60,472 bases of DNA from NCBI GenBank assembly GCA_021775555.1, contig JAJFHP010000069.1, forward strand, positions 1-60,472. Reading direction: 5' to 3'. This DNA is from Hyphomicrobiales bacterium (GTDB lineage: Bacteria; Pseudomonadota; Alphaproteobacteria; Rhizobiales; Methyloligellaceae). Every line of letters begins with the position of its first letter. Position 1 is the first letter of the stretch. The translations under genes and the position numbers were made by a program. Below, piece by piece: positions 26,822 through 35,986 of this stretch. Below the pieces are notes generated by a model that worked only from the letters and a program-made list of their open reading frames with translations, did no database searches and had not been told where the DNA came from.

Positions 26822-27249
26822 TGCTGATCAGTCGCAGAAAGTTTACTCAGGGCGCGGCGGCGCTTTCGAGCGCAGCCGCCATGCCGCCGATACCTCTTTC
26901 CATGCAAAGCGGAGGCGAGGACGCTTACTCTGCCATTGTCAGCGAATTGGCCCGTGTCGAAGAAGCAGCCCATGCCGTGGGAAGCAGCCTGCCCGGCGGT
27001 GGGGCCGTGAGCGCCACAGGACGTCAGCTTGAGTCCTTTCTTGGCCACATGGATATGCAGGTGAAGCCGTATGAGAGCGCCACCCAGGTTTATCGCGAGA
27101 TGCGCGGGTATTTGCGTGAGCAGGCAAAGAGGGCCACGCAGCAGATCCAGGACGAAGTTAAGCGGACCGCTGAGGATGCCGTTTCACGCGATGATGTTGA
27201 ATCTCGAACCAAAGATATCTCTGACACCAAGCTCGACAGCCAGGACTGA
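26821..27249 (+). CDS. Hypothetical protein with twin-arginine signal
   Basis: The protein has 142 residues when started at ATG 26821, inside the TGATG of the preceding small frame. The N-terminus MLISRRKFTQGAAALSSAAA is a Tat-type signal (S-R-R-K-F then a weakly hydrophobic stretch). The rest is charged and helical, with no cofactor motif: EESA-rich segments, then YREMRGYLREQAKRATQQIQ, then a hydrophilic tail. Tat export usually means folding or cofactor loading in the cytoplasm, but nothing here shows which. I do not recognise the family. Confidence 0.65.
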   Translation: MLISRRKFTQGAAALSSAAAMPPIPLSMQSGGEDAYSAIVSELARVEEAAHAVGSSLPGGGAVSATGRQLESFLGHMDMQVKPYESATQVYREMRGYLREQAKRATQQIQDEVKRTAEDAVSRDDVESRTKDISDTKLDSQD

Positions 27250-27269
27250 ACCGCCAAGTTCTAGAGGCT

Positions 27270-27764
27270 TTACCAGTACATCCAGGCTTTTTTTACGTCC
27301 TTGGTGTTTGGTTTGCGCAATGAGCCCAGGGTGTTGATGCTGATTGTTCCGGTTTCTCGTCCGGGGCCGGGTGGAAAATAGATGCCGTCATGGGGCATGA
27401 AATAGGTTTCGATGAGATCGAATTTCTTCTGATCGAGCTTGGTGCGCTCACGCATGCGCAATGAATAGATGAAAATCATAGCCGGGAATGCGCCGGCCAT
27501 GACCAGAATCACCAAGTCGTCCAGTTGGCCGTGGCCTCCGCTATATAGCCTGTAGCCGCCCAGGGCCATATAGGTGGCAACAAGGGCGAGGATACCTGCA
27601 ATCGTGAATGCAATGACATATTGTCGGTCAGATTTGCCGATGCGCTGAGCTGCATGTTCCAATTCATCGATGCGTGCCGCCGCCGCCCGCGCATTGGCTG
27701 CCGCTTCCGTTGGCAGGCTTGAAAGAAAAGTCTCCAAATCCATGGTCTGACGCTGCATCGGCAT
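27270..27764 (-). CDS. Hypothetical membrane protein, two transmembrane segments
   Basis: The protein has 164 residues. An Ala-rich amphipathic N-terminus (ETFLSSLPTEAAANARAAAA) is followed by two membrane helices, VIAFTIAGILALVATYMAL and DDLVILVMAGAFPAMIFIYSL, then a positively charged cytoplasmic-looking tail. No family recognised. The ATG at 27743 (MDLETF) may be the true start instead of 27764. It ends 20 bases from the convergent Tat-signal gene. Confidence 0.6.
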   Translation of the reverse strand: MPMQRQTMDLETFLSSLPTEAAANARAAAARIDELEHAAQRIGKSDRQYVIAFTIAGILALVATYMALGGYRLYSGGHGQLDDLVILVMAGAFPAMIFIYSLRMRERTKLDQKKFDLIETYFMPHDGIYFPPGPGRETGTISINTLGSLRKPNTKDVKKAWMYW

Positions 27765-27854
27765 TTATCCCGCCACTGGGTGTAAACAATCTGGTGATCT
27801 TAATTCAAGCCCTGGTCATGGGAAAGGCATGGCCGCGTGATGGAGATGAGGCCA

Positions 27855-27876
27855 ATGGTTAGCTTGCATTAACCAT
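27855..27876. promoter_or_regulatory. Palindromic TTAACCAT site upstream of the FliK-like gene (CtrA-like candidate)
   Basis: ATGGTTA (27855-27861) and TAACCAT (27870-27876) form a perfect 7-base inverted repeat with an 8-base spacer. The right half extends to TTAACCATA. TTAACC half-sites are associated with CtrA control of flagellar and cell-cycle genes in alphaproteobacteria. The centre lies about 75 bases upstream of the FliK-like start. Assignment to CtrA is inference. Confidence 0.35.
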
Positions 27877-27940
27877 AATCCGCCACCATTGCCCTTGGGA
27901 CCCAAGGGCGTCCCGTCCAGATGTTCGAGGCAAATGGCAC

Positions 27941-29569
27941 GTGGCGATTTCTCTACCAACCACTGCGGCACAACCGCTTCCGCAAACAGCGGCACAGCTT
28001 GAAGCCCTGGCTTCGCGCGCCGGACAGGTTGTCGAGGCGCGCGTAGTCGGTACAGGGGCGGGCGGCACCACGCAACTTTCCATTGGTAGCCAGCTTGTAG
28101 ATGCCGCGCTGCCGATTCGCCTGCAACCCGATGCGCTCATCCAATTGCTCGTGCAGGGGGCGGCACCCAATACACGGCTCACCGTGTTGCCCCAGACAGC
28201 GCAAGCATCTGCTGGCGCACAGGCCCAGCCACAAAATGTCAAAACTGCTGTTCAGTCAGCGGCAGTGTCTGGACCAGCGAAAGGTCCATCCAGCACGCCC
28301 GCTCATAATCAGCAGCAAACACAAGCCGGTGCCATTCCCCAGGGTACAGTTCAAACGAGTGTACCGAATGCCCGTCCAGCTCTCGTTCCTGTACCGGGTT
28401 CAAATGCGCTGCCGCAGACAACTGTGCCCCAATCTCAAGCAGGAACTTCAGCTCCACAACTGGTCCCTGTTTCAACTCAGGCAGGACAGGCTGCCCAGCT
28501 TGAGGCCGGGACCGTCTTTCGCTTACAGCTTCAGGGCGTCGGTGTGTCTTCACGTCCGGTACTTGTGCCCGTTGCCAGCCCTAAATCCGCCAGCGCGTCC
28601 GCGCCCGCGTCGGCTCAAAATACCGCACCTGTCGCCAATCCTCTGCAGCAAGCCGTGACACAAACCGCTCAGCAAGCAGTTACGCGCCAGGACAGCATTG
28701 CTACCTTGCTTGCAAGCCTTGCCGGACTTGGCGCAAAACTGGCCAACCTCCCGAAGCCTGTCGCGCAGGGGGGGGCCAAGTTATTGTCAGGTCGGCTTAA
28801 TCTGGATGCCAGGCCACTTGATGGTGCAGGTCTCAAGCAGGCGCTGGCCCGCTCGGGCGTTTTGTTTGAAAACACATTGCAAAAGAGCAGCATGCTGCCT
28901 TTGCCCCAGGGTGATCTGAAAGGCGCTTTGCTTGGGCTTCGCAACGAATTACGGCTCTGGCTTGGTGGTGAGGCCCAAACGAAATCTCCAGGCCAGCAAC
29001 CACCACCACCGCCCACGCCGGGAGCACTGCCGCGTGCGGGAAAACCCGCCGTCCTTCCAATGCCCGCGATGTTATCAAATGCGGAAACAGGGGCGAGACT
29101 CCTTGGGCAAGCCGAAGCGGCGCTGGCGCGTATTCAACTCATGCAACTCTCCTCCCTGCCCGATGTCTCCATGCGGGCGGGGCAGGGTCCAGCGGGATCC
29201 GCGCAGGAATTGAACATGGAGCTTCCCATGCTTTTCGGCGGTGAAACGAGCGTCGGCCAGTTCCAGATTTACAAGGATGGCCGCAAAGGGCGGGGCGGTG
29301 CGGGCGAGCAGGGGTGGAAGATGCATTTTTCCATCAATTTCAGCCAGACCGGCGAGGTCGGCGCCACTGTCTCGCTGCATGGTGGCAAGACAGCCGTCAT
29401 GTTGTGGGCGGAGCGTGAAGAAACTGCCGAAGTCCTGAAGGAATGCCAAGGTGAGCTTGAAGAAGGGCTGGCCGCGCGCGGCCTTGAGCCGGGTACCATC
29501 CGTTGCCGGCACGGCATCCCGCCTCAGGCGCGAAAACCGGTAGGCGTGTATATGGACGATTGCTCATGA
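27941..29569 (+). CDS. FliK-like flagellar hook-length control protein
   Basis: The protein has 542 residues and starts with GTG at 27941, since nearby ATGs are out of frame. Residues about 1-85 are a small structured N-domain. About 85-240 is a low-complexity Ala/Gln/Pro/Ser linker, as expected of a molecular ruler. The C-terminus has LPMLFGGETSVGQFQIYKD, WKMHFSINFSQTGEVGATVSLH and EEGLAARGL, matching the FliK C-terminal domain (FLK_C) that switches FlhB specificity. No other flagellar structural genes lie nearby apart from the FlhB-like partner that overlaps its stop codon. Confidence 0.75.
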   Translation: MAISLPTTAAQPLPQTAAQLEALASRAGQVVEARVVGTGAGGTTQLSIGSQLVDAALPIRLQPDALIQLLVQGAAPNTRLTVLPQTAQASAGAQAQPQNVKTAVQSAAVSGPAKGPSSTPAHNQQQTQAGAIPQGTVQTSVPNARPALVPVPGSNALPQTTVPQSQAGTSAPQLVPVSTQAGQAAQLEAGTVFRLQLQGVGVSSRPVLVPVASPKSASASAPASAQNTAPVANPLQQAVTQTAQQAVTRQDSIATLLASLAGLGAKLANLPKPVAQGGAKLLSGRLNLDARPLDGAGLKQALARSGVLFENTLQKSSMLPLPQGDLKGALLGLRNELRLWLGGEAQTKSPGQQPPPPPTPGALPRAGKPAVLPMPAMLSNAETGARLLGQAEAALARIQLMQLSSLPDVSMRAGQGPAGSAQELNMELPMLFGGETSVGQFQIYKDGRKGRGGAGEQGWKMHFSINFSQTGEVGATVSLHGGKTAVMLWAEREETAEVLKECQGELEEGLAARGLEPGTIRCRHGIPPQARKPVGVYMDDCS

Positions 29570-29847
29570 GCACTGAACCTGAAACAGACGAACACGCCCT
29601 GGCTGTTGCGCTAGAATACGAGATCGGTACGCGCGAAGCGCCACGCGTCACAGCAAAGGGTTATGGCGTCATTGCCGAACAGATTATTGCCGTGGCGGAA
29701 GAGCATGGCGTGGTCATCGAGGCCAACCCGCATTTGGCCGAAGTGCTGAGCGGGGTAGAGCTTGATGAAAGTATCCCGATAGAACTCTATGAAGCTGTAG
29801 CTGAAGTCATAGGCTTCGTGTTGCGCGCGAGTGGAAAAATCAACTAA
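29566..29847 (+). CDS. FlhB C-terminal-domain homologue without membrane part
   Basis: The protein has 93 residues and starts at the ATG overlapping the FliK-like stop (ATGA); the longer frame is discarded. It aligns to the cytoplasmic FlhB domain just after the NPTH autocleavage site: ALAVALEYEIGTREAPRVTAKG, then IAEQIIAVAEEHGVVIEANPHLAEVL, then ESIPIELYEAVAEVIGFVL. It lacks the four membrane helices and the NPTH loop. Such short FlhB-like proteins occur next to FliK-like genes, as with YlqH/YlqG in Bacillus, and probably interact with that partner. Confidence 0.82.
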   Translation: MSTEPETDEHALAVALEYEIGTREAPRVTAKGYGVIAEQIIAVAEEHGVVIEANPHLAEVLSGVELDESIPIELYEAVAEVIGFVLRASGKIN

Positions 29848-31163
29848 AGCCGGTCCAGTCCCTCAAACAGGCCGTCATAGGCCCGGGTCAGTTCATCATC
29901 GGTGATGCAGTAAGGCGGCATCAGGTAAACGCTTGGTCCCAGCGGACGGATGTTGAGACCGTTCTTCAGGTACCAGTCACGCAAACGCTCTCCATCCTGT
30001 GTTTTGTAATGCCCCTTTGACCCTGCAAGCTCAAATGCCAGCATTGCACCCATTGCACGCGGATGTTCTGCCTTGGGATGTTTCTGCAGGCGTGCCAGTT
30101 GAGCCCGGTTACGCGCCTCGATATGAGCCACTCTTTCGAGGGTCTCTTCCTCCTCGAAGAGTTCAAGAGATTTGAGGGCCACTGCGCAGGCGAGAGGATT
30201 GGCGGTAAAAGTGTGCCCGTGGGCGAGGGCAGTGTCGAATGACTCGCTTAGAAAAGCATCGAATATCTCATCACGTACCACGGTGACAGCCATCGGCAAC
30301 ACACCGGCAGTTAATCCTTTCGAGAGACAGATAATATCTGGGATAAAACCAACCTGTTCGCAGGCAAACAAAGTTCCTGTTCGCCCGAATCCGGTCGCCA
30401 CTTCGTCATAAATGACGAGCAAGCCCGCTTCTCGTGCCATTTGACTCACGCGGCGCACAAATTCAGGTCGGGCAAAGCGGCATCCACTTGCCCCCTGCAT
30501 GAGAGGCTCAAGGATAATTGCGGCTCCCTTTTCGCTTTTCTGATTCAGCAGGCTTGAAAAAGCTTTCAATGCCTCGTCTTCCCGTGATGCAATGCTGTTG
30601 TCGCCTTCCCAGGTGTGCGCGTATGGAATTGGGTGCACGCTGCACATCAACTCCTGAAACAATGTAAAAAAGTCGGAGCCACGCCCAAGCGACATGGCGC
30701 CTAATGTATCACCGTGATAGCCGCCCTCGAAGGCAAAGAATTCTTTGCGTGCAGTGTTTCCCTCGTTGCGGTGATACTGGTAGGCGAGTTTCAGGGCTAC
30801 TTCGACTGCGCTTGAGCCATTGTCGGAAAAAAACACCCGGTTGAGATCACCGGGCAGCACGTCCGTCAGCGCCTTCGATAAGTTTGCTGCCGGGGGATGG
30901 GTGAAGCCGGCGAACATGACGTGTTCAAGCGACTCAGCCTGTTGTGAAAGTGTCTTGATGAGAGCCGGGTGTGCGTGTCCGTGAATACAGGTCCACCAGG
31001 ATGAAATGAGATCAAGGATCTCATTGCCGCTTTCGTCGAACAGGGATGCGCCCTTTGCACGGGTAATGACGAGCGGATCACGCTCACTCGCATGCTGGGT
31101 ATATGGGTGCCAGATATGGCGCTTGTCGATGTCGAGAATGCTGCTCAACGGTGAACCTTTCAC
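29844..31163 (-). CDS. bioA: Adenosylmethionine-8-amino-7-oxononanoate aminotransferase
   Basis: The protein has 439 residues. The class III PLP fold shows RHIWHPYTQHA at the start (HPYTQ is diagnostic for BioA), SWWTCIHGHAHP, the PLP Lys in CLSKGLTAGVLPM, and VIYDEVATGFGRTGTLFA. It makes 7,8-diaminopelargonate using SAM as amino donor. It follows bioD with a four-base overlap, and its end overlaps the convergent FlhB-like gene by four bases. Confidence 0.96.
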   Translation of the reverse strand: MKGSPLSSILDIDKRHIWHPYTQHASERDPLVITRAKGASLFDESGNEILDLISSWWTCIHGHAHPALIKTLSQQAESLEHVMFAGFTHPPAANLSKALTDVLPGDLNRVFFSDNGSSAVEVALKLAYQYHRNEGNTARKEFFAFEGGYHGDTLGAMSLGRGSDFFTLFQELMCSVHPIPYAHTWEGDNSIASREDEALKAFSSLLNQKSEKGAAIILEPLMQGASGCRFARPEFVRRVSQMAREAGLLVIYDEVATGFGRTGTLFACEQVGFIPDIICLSKGLTAGVLPMAVTVVRDEIFDAFLSESFDTALAHGHTFTANPLACAVALKSLELFEEEETLERVAHIEARNRAQLARLQKHPKAEHPRAMGAMLAFELAGSKGHYKTQDGERLRDWYLKNGLNIRPLGPSVYLMPPYCITDDELTRAYDGLFEGLDRL

Positions 31164-31771
31164 AGAGACAGTAGATCACGTTCAGGCGGTATGGCTTTCA
31201 AAGCTTCCCCCGTCACCATGTCAAGATGTGGGATATGGCCGATCACGCGCGTCTTGCCATAGTCCTCTATGGCGGCACGATTATGCGGCGCGCCCTGACC
31301 GGTCAGGATGACACCTGCAACGGGTATGTCGCGCGCGCGCAGGGCTTCCAGCGAGAGCAGGGAATGGTTGATTGTCCCAAGCGCCGTGCGGCAGACAAGG
31401 ATAGCGGGAAACCCCAATTTCTGAATGAGGTCAATAACTAAACTGGTCTCATTCAAGGGCACCATAAGACCTCCCGCTCCCTCGACGATGAGGGGATCCC
31501 GGTCATCGGGGGGCTTGAATTTTTCCATGTCGATCTGCACCCCCGCGCGCTTTGCAGCCTCATGGGGCGAGAGCGGGTCAGGCAGGGAATAGGTCGTTGG
31601 AACAAAACGCTCATCACCAGCCCCCGTCAGCGCACGGATCACAGTCTCGTCAGTCTCATCCAGTCCTGCCTGCACCGGCTTCCAGTAGCGCGCGGGCGAG
31701 TGCAGCATGACCCAAGCACAGGCGATGGTCTTGCCAACATCGGTATCAGTTCCTGTCAGAAAATAGCGCAT
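31160..31771 (-). CDS. bioD: Dethiobiotin synthetase
   Basis: The protein has 203 residues. The P-loop is TGTDTDVGKTIACAW at the N-terminus, the second nucleotide/substrate segment is LIVEGAGGLMVPLNE, and GVILTGQG lies late in the protein. It closes the ureido ring of biotin with CO2 and ATP. It heads a bioD-bioA pair 5.2 kb from bioC, so the pathway is complete from bioC to bioB in this window but split over three transcription units. Confidence 0.95.
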   Translation of the reverse strand: MRYFLTGTDTDVGKTIACAWVMLHSPARYWKPVQAGLDETDETVIRALTGAGDERFVPTTYSLPDPLSPHEAAKRAGVQIDMEKFKPPDDRDPLIVEGAGGLMVPLNETSLVIDLIQKLGFPAILVCRTALGTINHSLLSLEALRARDIPVAGVILTGQGAPHNRAAIEDYGKTRVIGHIPHLDMVTGEALKAIPPERDLLSL

Positions 31772-31969
31772 GGCTGCGACTCATAGGCCATTGGCGGGCA
31801 AGAGCAAGGGGGCTCTGCGACATCGTTTTTTGCACAGGGTTGGTGGCGAGACATTACATCCCCTTGACCTGCGGGGTTGGTACGGTTTTGTTTGCGCGCA
31901 AACGAGGGGCAAGTGAGTCCCTTCAATTCCCCAGTGCCAAGTCATGTATTCAAGGATGAAAAGCCGATA

Positions 31970-32929
31970 ATGGCGCAAACTAAACAAGCCCAGCCAGACC
32001 TCGTATATGCACTGCGCCGGGTGACAGAGAGCGCTGCCTGTGCGGCGTTCGACTGGATTGGCCGGGGCAAATCCAATGAGGGCGACGAGGCGGCTGTCGA
32101 TGCCATGCGCTCTGCCCTTGAAGAGATGGATATCGATGGAACCGTCGTCATTGGCGAAGGTGAAAAAGACGAAGCGCCCCAGCTCTATAATGGGGAACGC
32201 GTTGGCAGGCCTGACGCGGATTTCAAGGCAGATATCGCTGTCGACCCGGTTGAAGGAACCAGCTATCTGGCAAAGGGTCTGACAAATGCGCTTGCGGTGA
32301 TCGCGGTCGCACCAGCAGGAAGCCTAATGAGCCCGGGGCCGGCCTTTTACATGGAAAAGCTTGCCGTGCCGCCGAAGGCAAAGGGCAAGATAGACCCCAG
32401 TTGGCCGACACAGAAAAGACTACAGGAACTGGCGAAGGTGCTGGGCAAGGAAATTTCCGAGCTGACTGTGTTCGTGCTGGAAAAGCCGCGCCACCGCCAG
32501 CTCGTTGATGATATTTACGAGGCTGGTGCGCGGGTTGCGCTCTACCCGGCTGGAGACGTGGCAGGCGCACTTCTCGCTGCAATGCCGGACTCTGGCATAG
32601 ATGCGCTGATGGGTACGGGCGGGACGCCGGAAGGCATCATGTCTGCCTGCGCCATCCGTGGGCTGGGCGGGGAATTCATCGGCCGGCTGGACCCGCAATT
32701 ACAAACTGAGAAGCAGGCGGTTGAAGCTGCCGGGCTTGATACCCGGCGCTGGCACCAGCTTGAAGAACTGACCTCCTCGCAGGATGTATTCTTTTGTGCG
32801 ACGGGTATTACGACCGGTCTCATGCTGGACGGTGTCGAGCGGGTCGATGGCCAAACCAAAGTACAGACATTGATGATCACCGGAAGCACCGGAGAGAGGC
32901 AGATTCTTACAAGCTATCTGCCTGTTTGA
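31970..32929 (+). CDS. glpX: Class II fructose-1,6-bisphosphatase
   Basis: The protein has 319 residues with start ATG 31970 (MAQTKQAQPDLVYALRRVTE); the longer open frame is untypical. Class II FBPase landmarks are ACAAFDWIGRGKSNEGDEAA, TVVIGEGEKDEAPQLYNGE, the metal-binding DPVEGTSYLAKG, and DALMGTGGTPEGIMSA. In proteobacterial Calvin loci this enzyme often also dephosphorylates sedoheptulose bisphosphate. It stands 45 bases before phosphoribulokinase, starting a plus-strand run through transketolase and pgk. Confidence 0.96.
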   Translation: MAQTKQAQPDLVYALRRVTESAACAAFDWIGRGKSNEGDEAAVDAMRSALEEMDIDGTVVIGEGEKDEAPQLYNGERVGRPDADFKADIAVDPVEGTSYLAKGLTNALAVIAVAPAGSLMSPGPAFYMEKLAVPPKAKGKIDPSWPTQKRLQELAKVLGKEISELTVFVLEKPRHRQLVDDIYEAGARVALYPAGDVAGALLAAMPDSGIDALMGTGGTPEGIMSACAIRGLGGEFIGRLDPQLQTEKQAVEAAGLDTRRWHQLEELTSSQDVFFCATGITTGLMLDGVERVDGQTKVQTLMITGSTGERQILTSYLPV

Positions 32930-32974
32930 ACCTCAGGCCGCATTTTCCCGCGGTTGGAAAGACAAAGAAGAGAC

Positions 32975-33904
32975 ATGCCGAAGACACTCAACCGCCCGAT
33001 CATTCTCGGTATTGTCGGCGACTCGGCGACCGGTAAGACGACGCTGTCTACAGGGGTCGCGAAAATCCTCTCCGAGGAGCGCTGCACCACGATCTGCACC
33101 GATGACTATCACCGCTACAGCCGTTCCGAGCGGCATGAGATGGGCATCTCCGCCCTTGACCCCCGTGCCAGCTATGTCGAGATTCTTGAGCAGCACTTGC
33201 AATTGCTTCGCCGTGGCGAACCTGTTCTCAAGCCGATTTATGACCATAAAACCGGGACGCTCTTGCCCTCAGAGCAGGTTTCACCGAAAGACTTCGTGAT
33301 CGTTGAAGGGCTACTTGGTTACACCACGCGCGCAATGCGCAACTGCTATGACGTGAAGATATATCTTGAGCCGGAAGAAGACTTGCGGATCAAATGGAAA
33401 ATTCACCGCGACACCACCAGGCGTGGCTACACTAGGGAAGAAGTTCTGGACTCGCTTGAGCTTCGCACTGAAGACAGTCCAACCTATATCCATCCCCAGC
33501 GCACCTTCGCAGACATTGTGATCCGGTTCCAGAAACCACATGGGGCAAACGGCTCCGACGCCCATCTAGATGTGAAGCATATTTTGCGGCCAACCCTTCC
33601 TCATCCTGATTTCTCGCCGCTATTTGACGGGGGTGGGGGGAGCGGTTTGCATCTGGAAATGGCACGCGACAGTGATGGCAAGCCGGTGGATATGCTCCAG
33701 ATCGAGGGCAACATCACCGATAAAAGAGCAGAGCGTATTGAAGATCTGCTCTGGACTCTGTTGCCCGAAGCTGGCCATTTGCGCGATCAGGTGGGCCGGT
33801 ATGATGCGGCCGCTGGTGAGAGTGTCTCTCATCCGCTGGCGCTGACGCAGCTCATTGTGGCATTCCACATGGTCAAGGCGGCCATGGGAATCCATGCGAT
33901 TTAA
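32975..33904 (+). CDS. prkB: Phosphoribulokinase
   Basis: The protein has 309 residues with start ATG 32975 (MPKTLNRPIILGIVGDSATG), preceded by an AAGAG site. The P-loop is GDSATGKTT, followed by CTDDYHRYSRSERHEMGISALDP with the substrate residues, LKPIYDHKTGT, and the base region FVIVEGLLGY. It makes ribulose-1,5-bisphosphate, a reaction with no use outside the Calvin cycle or closely related variants, so its presence argues for RuBisCO elsewhere in the genome. Some uridine-kinase-like proteins share the P-loop, but the DDYHRYSR motif fits phosphoribulokinase. Confidence 0.94.
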   Translation: MPKTLNRPIILGIVGDSATGKTTLSTGVAKILSEERCTTICTDDYHRYSRSERHEMGISALDPRASYVEILEQHLQLLRRGEPVLKPIYDHKTGTLLPSEQVSPKDFVIVEGLLGYTTRAMRNCYDVKIYLEPEEDLRIKWKIHRDTTRRGYTREEVLDSLELRTEDSPTYIHPQRTFADIVIRFQKPHGANGSDAHLDVKHILRPTLPHPDFSPLFDGGGGSGLHLEMARDSDGKPVDMLQIEGNITDKRAERIEDLLWTLLPEAGHLRDQVGRYDAAAGESVSHPLALTQLIVAFHMVKAAMGIHAI

Positions 33905-33943
33905 GTTATTAAAGCGATTTATCTGACCGACGAAAAAACAAAC

Positions 33944-33950
33944 AGGAGGA
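33944..33950 (+). promoter_or_regulatory. Strong ribosome-binding site for transketolase
   Basis: AGGAGGA lies five bases before the ATG at 33955. A second ATG at 33951 is too close and out of frame, so this site fixes the transketolase start. Confidence 0.8.
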
Positions 33951-33954
33951 ATGA

Positions 33955-35967
33955 ATGGGGGAAGCTTTGGCGAAGGACACCGCCGCAGACAATGTGGCGC
34001 AGCGCGACCTTTCCAATGCAATCCGTGCCTTGTCGATGGATGCGGTACAGCAGGCCAATTCTGGTCATCCTGGCATGCCCATGGGCATGGCCGATGTGGC
34101 CAGTGTCCTGTTCACGAAATTTCTGAAATTTGATGCCTCCGCTCCGGACTGGCCGGACCGTGACCGGTTCGTGCTCTCTGCGGGCCACGGCTCGATGCTG
34201 CTCTATTCACTGCTCTACCTGACCGGCTATCCGGGTATGGATATCGAGCAGATCAAGAATTTCCGCCAGCTTGGCTCCAAAACTGCCGGCCATCCTGAAT
34301 ATGGCCATGCTGCGGGTATTGAAACCACCACGGGGCCGCTTGGCCAGGGGCTCGGCAATGCAGTGGGCATGGCCATGGCCGAACGGTTGCTAAACGCCAG
34401 ACATGGCGATGATATAGTTGATCACTTCACTTATGTCATTGCCGGGGACGGCTGCCTGATGGAGGGCATCAGCCAGGAGGCCATATCGCTGGCCGGGCAT
34501 CTGCAACTTTCCAAACTGATCGTGCTGTTCGACGACAACGCAATCTCGATTGACGGCGCGACTGATCTGACCGTTTCCGACGATCAGTTGCAACGGTTTG
34601 AAGCTTCCGGCTGGGAAACATGTTCGGTCGATGGCCATGACGCGGATGCGGTGGCGGTGGCTATAGAGGCCGCACAGGGCTCAGGCAAGCCATCGCTCAT
34701 CGCTTGTAAAACGATCATCGGTTATGGCGCGCCCAACAAGGAGGGTACCGCCTCAACCCACGGCGCGCCGCTCGGTGATGATGAAATTGCAGCCACGCGC
34801 GAAAAGATCGGTTGGCCGCATGGTCCCTTTGAGATTCCCGGGGAAATTCTGAGCAGCTGGCGTGCGGCAGGCAATCGCGGCGCACCCCAACGCGAGGCTT
34901 GGGAAACGCGCGCGGAGAGCCTGGGTGCGCAGGAAATGGCCCGGCTTTCGGACCCAGTTGATTCTGATGTTGTGAAAGCAATCCGGGAAGCGATTGCAGC
35001 GGTGAAAGCAGACTTCTCATCCCAGGCACCGAAGCTTGCGACGCGTGTATCCTCACAACAGATACTGGAAAGGCTGGTGCCTGTAGTGCCGGGGATCACT
35101 GGCGGGTCGGCTGATCTCACCGGATCTGTCGGGACGCTGACAAGCCACCATAGCGACATGAAACCGAACGACTATTCCGGTTCCTATATTCGCTATGGCG
35201 TGCGGGAGCATGGCATGGCGGCGGCCATGAACGGCATGGCGCTGCATGGCGGAATAGTGCCCTATGGCGCGACCTTCCTCGTCTTCACTGACTATTGCCG
35301 CCCCTCAATCCGCCTGTCGGCGTTGATGGAGCAGCGGGTGATTTACGTCATGACCCACGATTCTATTGGGCTTGGCGAAGACGGCCCGACGCATCAGCCG
35401 GTCGAACACCTAGCCAGTCTGAGGGCCATGCCCAATCTCAACGTCTTCCGTCCTGCTGATGCGGTGGAGTGCGCCGAATGCTGGGACATCGCCCTGACGT
35501 CCCCGGGTACGCCTTCAATCCTTGTGCTGACACGACAGGGACTTCCGACGATGCGAACAGACCATGAGACAGACAATCTCTGCGCCAGGGGTGCCTACGT
35601 GATACGCGAGGCCGATGGGGAACGCGACGTAACATTGCTCGCCACCGGCTCGGAACTCGAACTCGCGAGCAATGCGGCAGAGACACTTGGCAAGGAAGGC
35701 ATCAAGGCCGCCATTGTATCCATGCCGTGCTGGGAATTGTTTGAATCCCAGGATGAGGGCTATCGTTCGCAGGTTCTGGGTAGCGCCCCCCGCGTCGGTG
35801 TTGAAGCTGCTTGCGGTTTCGGCTGGGACAAATGGACTGGCTCGGATGGCGCCTTCATCGGCATGTCGAGCTTTGGTGCATCGGCGCCAGCTGCTCAGCT
35901 CTATGAGCATTTCGGCATAACGGCGGAGGCGATTGCTGCTGCTGCAAAGCGTGTCTCCGGCAAGTAG
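33955..35967 (+). CDS. tkt: Transketolase
   Basis: The protein has 670 residues. The ThDP-binding region is [13 protein letters not shown] with a following DDNAISIDG metal site. The early [16 protein letters not shown] and the pyrimidine-domain [19 protein letters not shown] are standard. It transfers two-carbon units in the pentose phosphate and Calvin cycles. It follows phosphoribulokinase after 50 bases. GAPDH, which often sits between tkt and pgk in alphaproteobacteria, is missing here. Confidence 0.97.
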   Translation: MGEALAKDTAADNVAQRDLSNAIRALSMDAVQQANSGHPGMPMGMADVASVLFTKFLKFDASAPDWPDRDRFVLSAGHGSMLLYSLLYLTGYPGMDIEQIKNFRQLGSKTAGHPEYGHAAGIETTTGPLGQGLGNAVGMAMAERLLNARHGDDIVDHFTYVIAGDGCLMEGISQEAISLAGHLQLSKLIVLFDDNAISIDGATDLTVSDDQLQRFEASGWETCSVDGHDADAVAVAIEAAQGSGKPSLIACKTIIGYGAPNKEGTASTHGAPLGDDEIAATREKIGWPHGPFEIPGEILSSWRAAGNRGAPQREAWETRAESLGAQEMARLSDPVDSDVVKAIREAIAAVKADFSSQAPKLATRVSSQQILERLVPVVPGITGGSADLTGSVGTLTSHHSDMKPNDYSGSYIRYGVREHGMAAAMNGMALHGGIVPYGATFLVFTDYCRPSIRLSALMEQRVIYVMTHDSIGLGEDGPTHQPVEHLASLRAMPNLNVFRPADAVECAECWDIALTSPGTPSILVLTRQGLPTMRTDHETDNLCARGAYVIREADGERDVTLLATGSELELASNAAETLGKEGIKAAIVSMPCWELFESQDEGYRSQVLGSAPRVGVEAACGFGWDKWTGSDGAFIGMSSFGASAPAAQLYEHFGITAEAIAAAAKRVSGK

Positions 35968-35986
35968 CGTATCGGAGCGCAAGCTT

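Noticed and set aside
31772-31969. Possible cbbR or regulatory gene upstream of the FBPase gene
   Set aside because: The 198-base gap is too short for a regulator and contains no clear LysR-type T-N11-A operator pair that I could defend.
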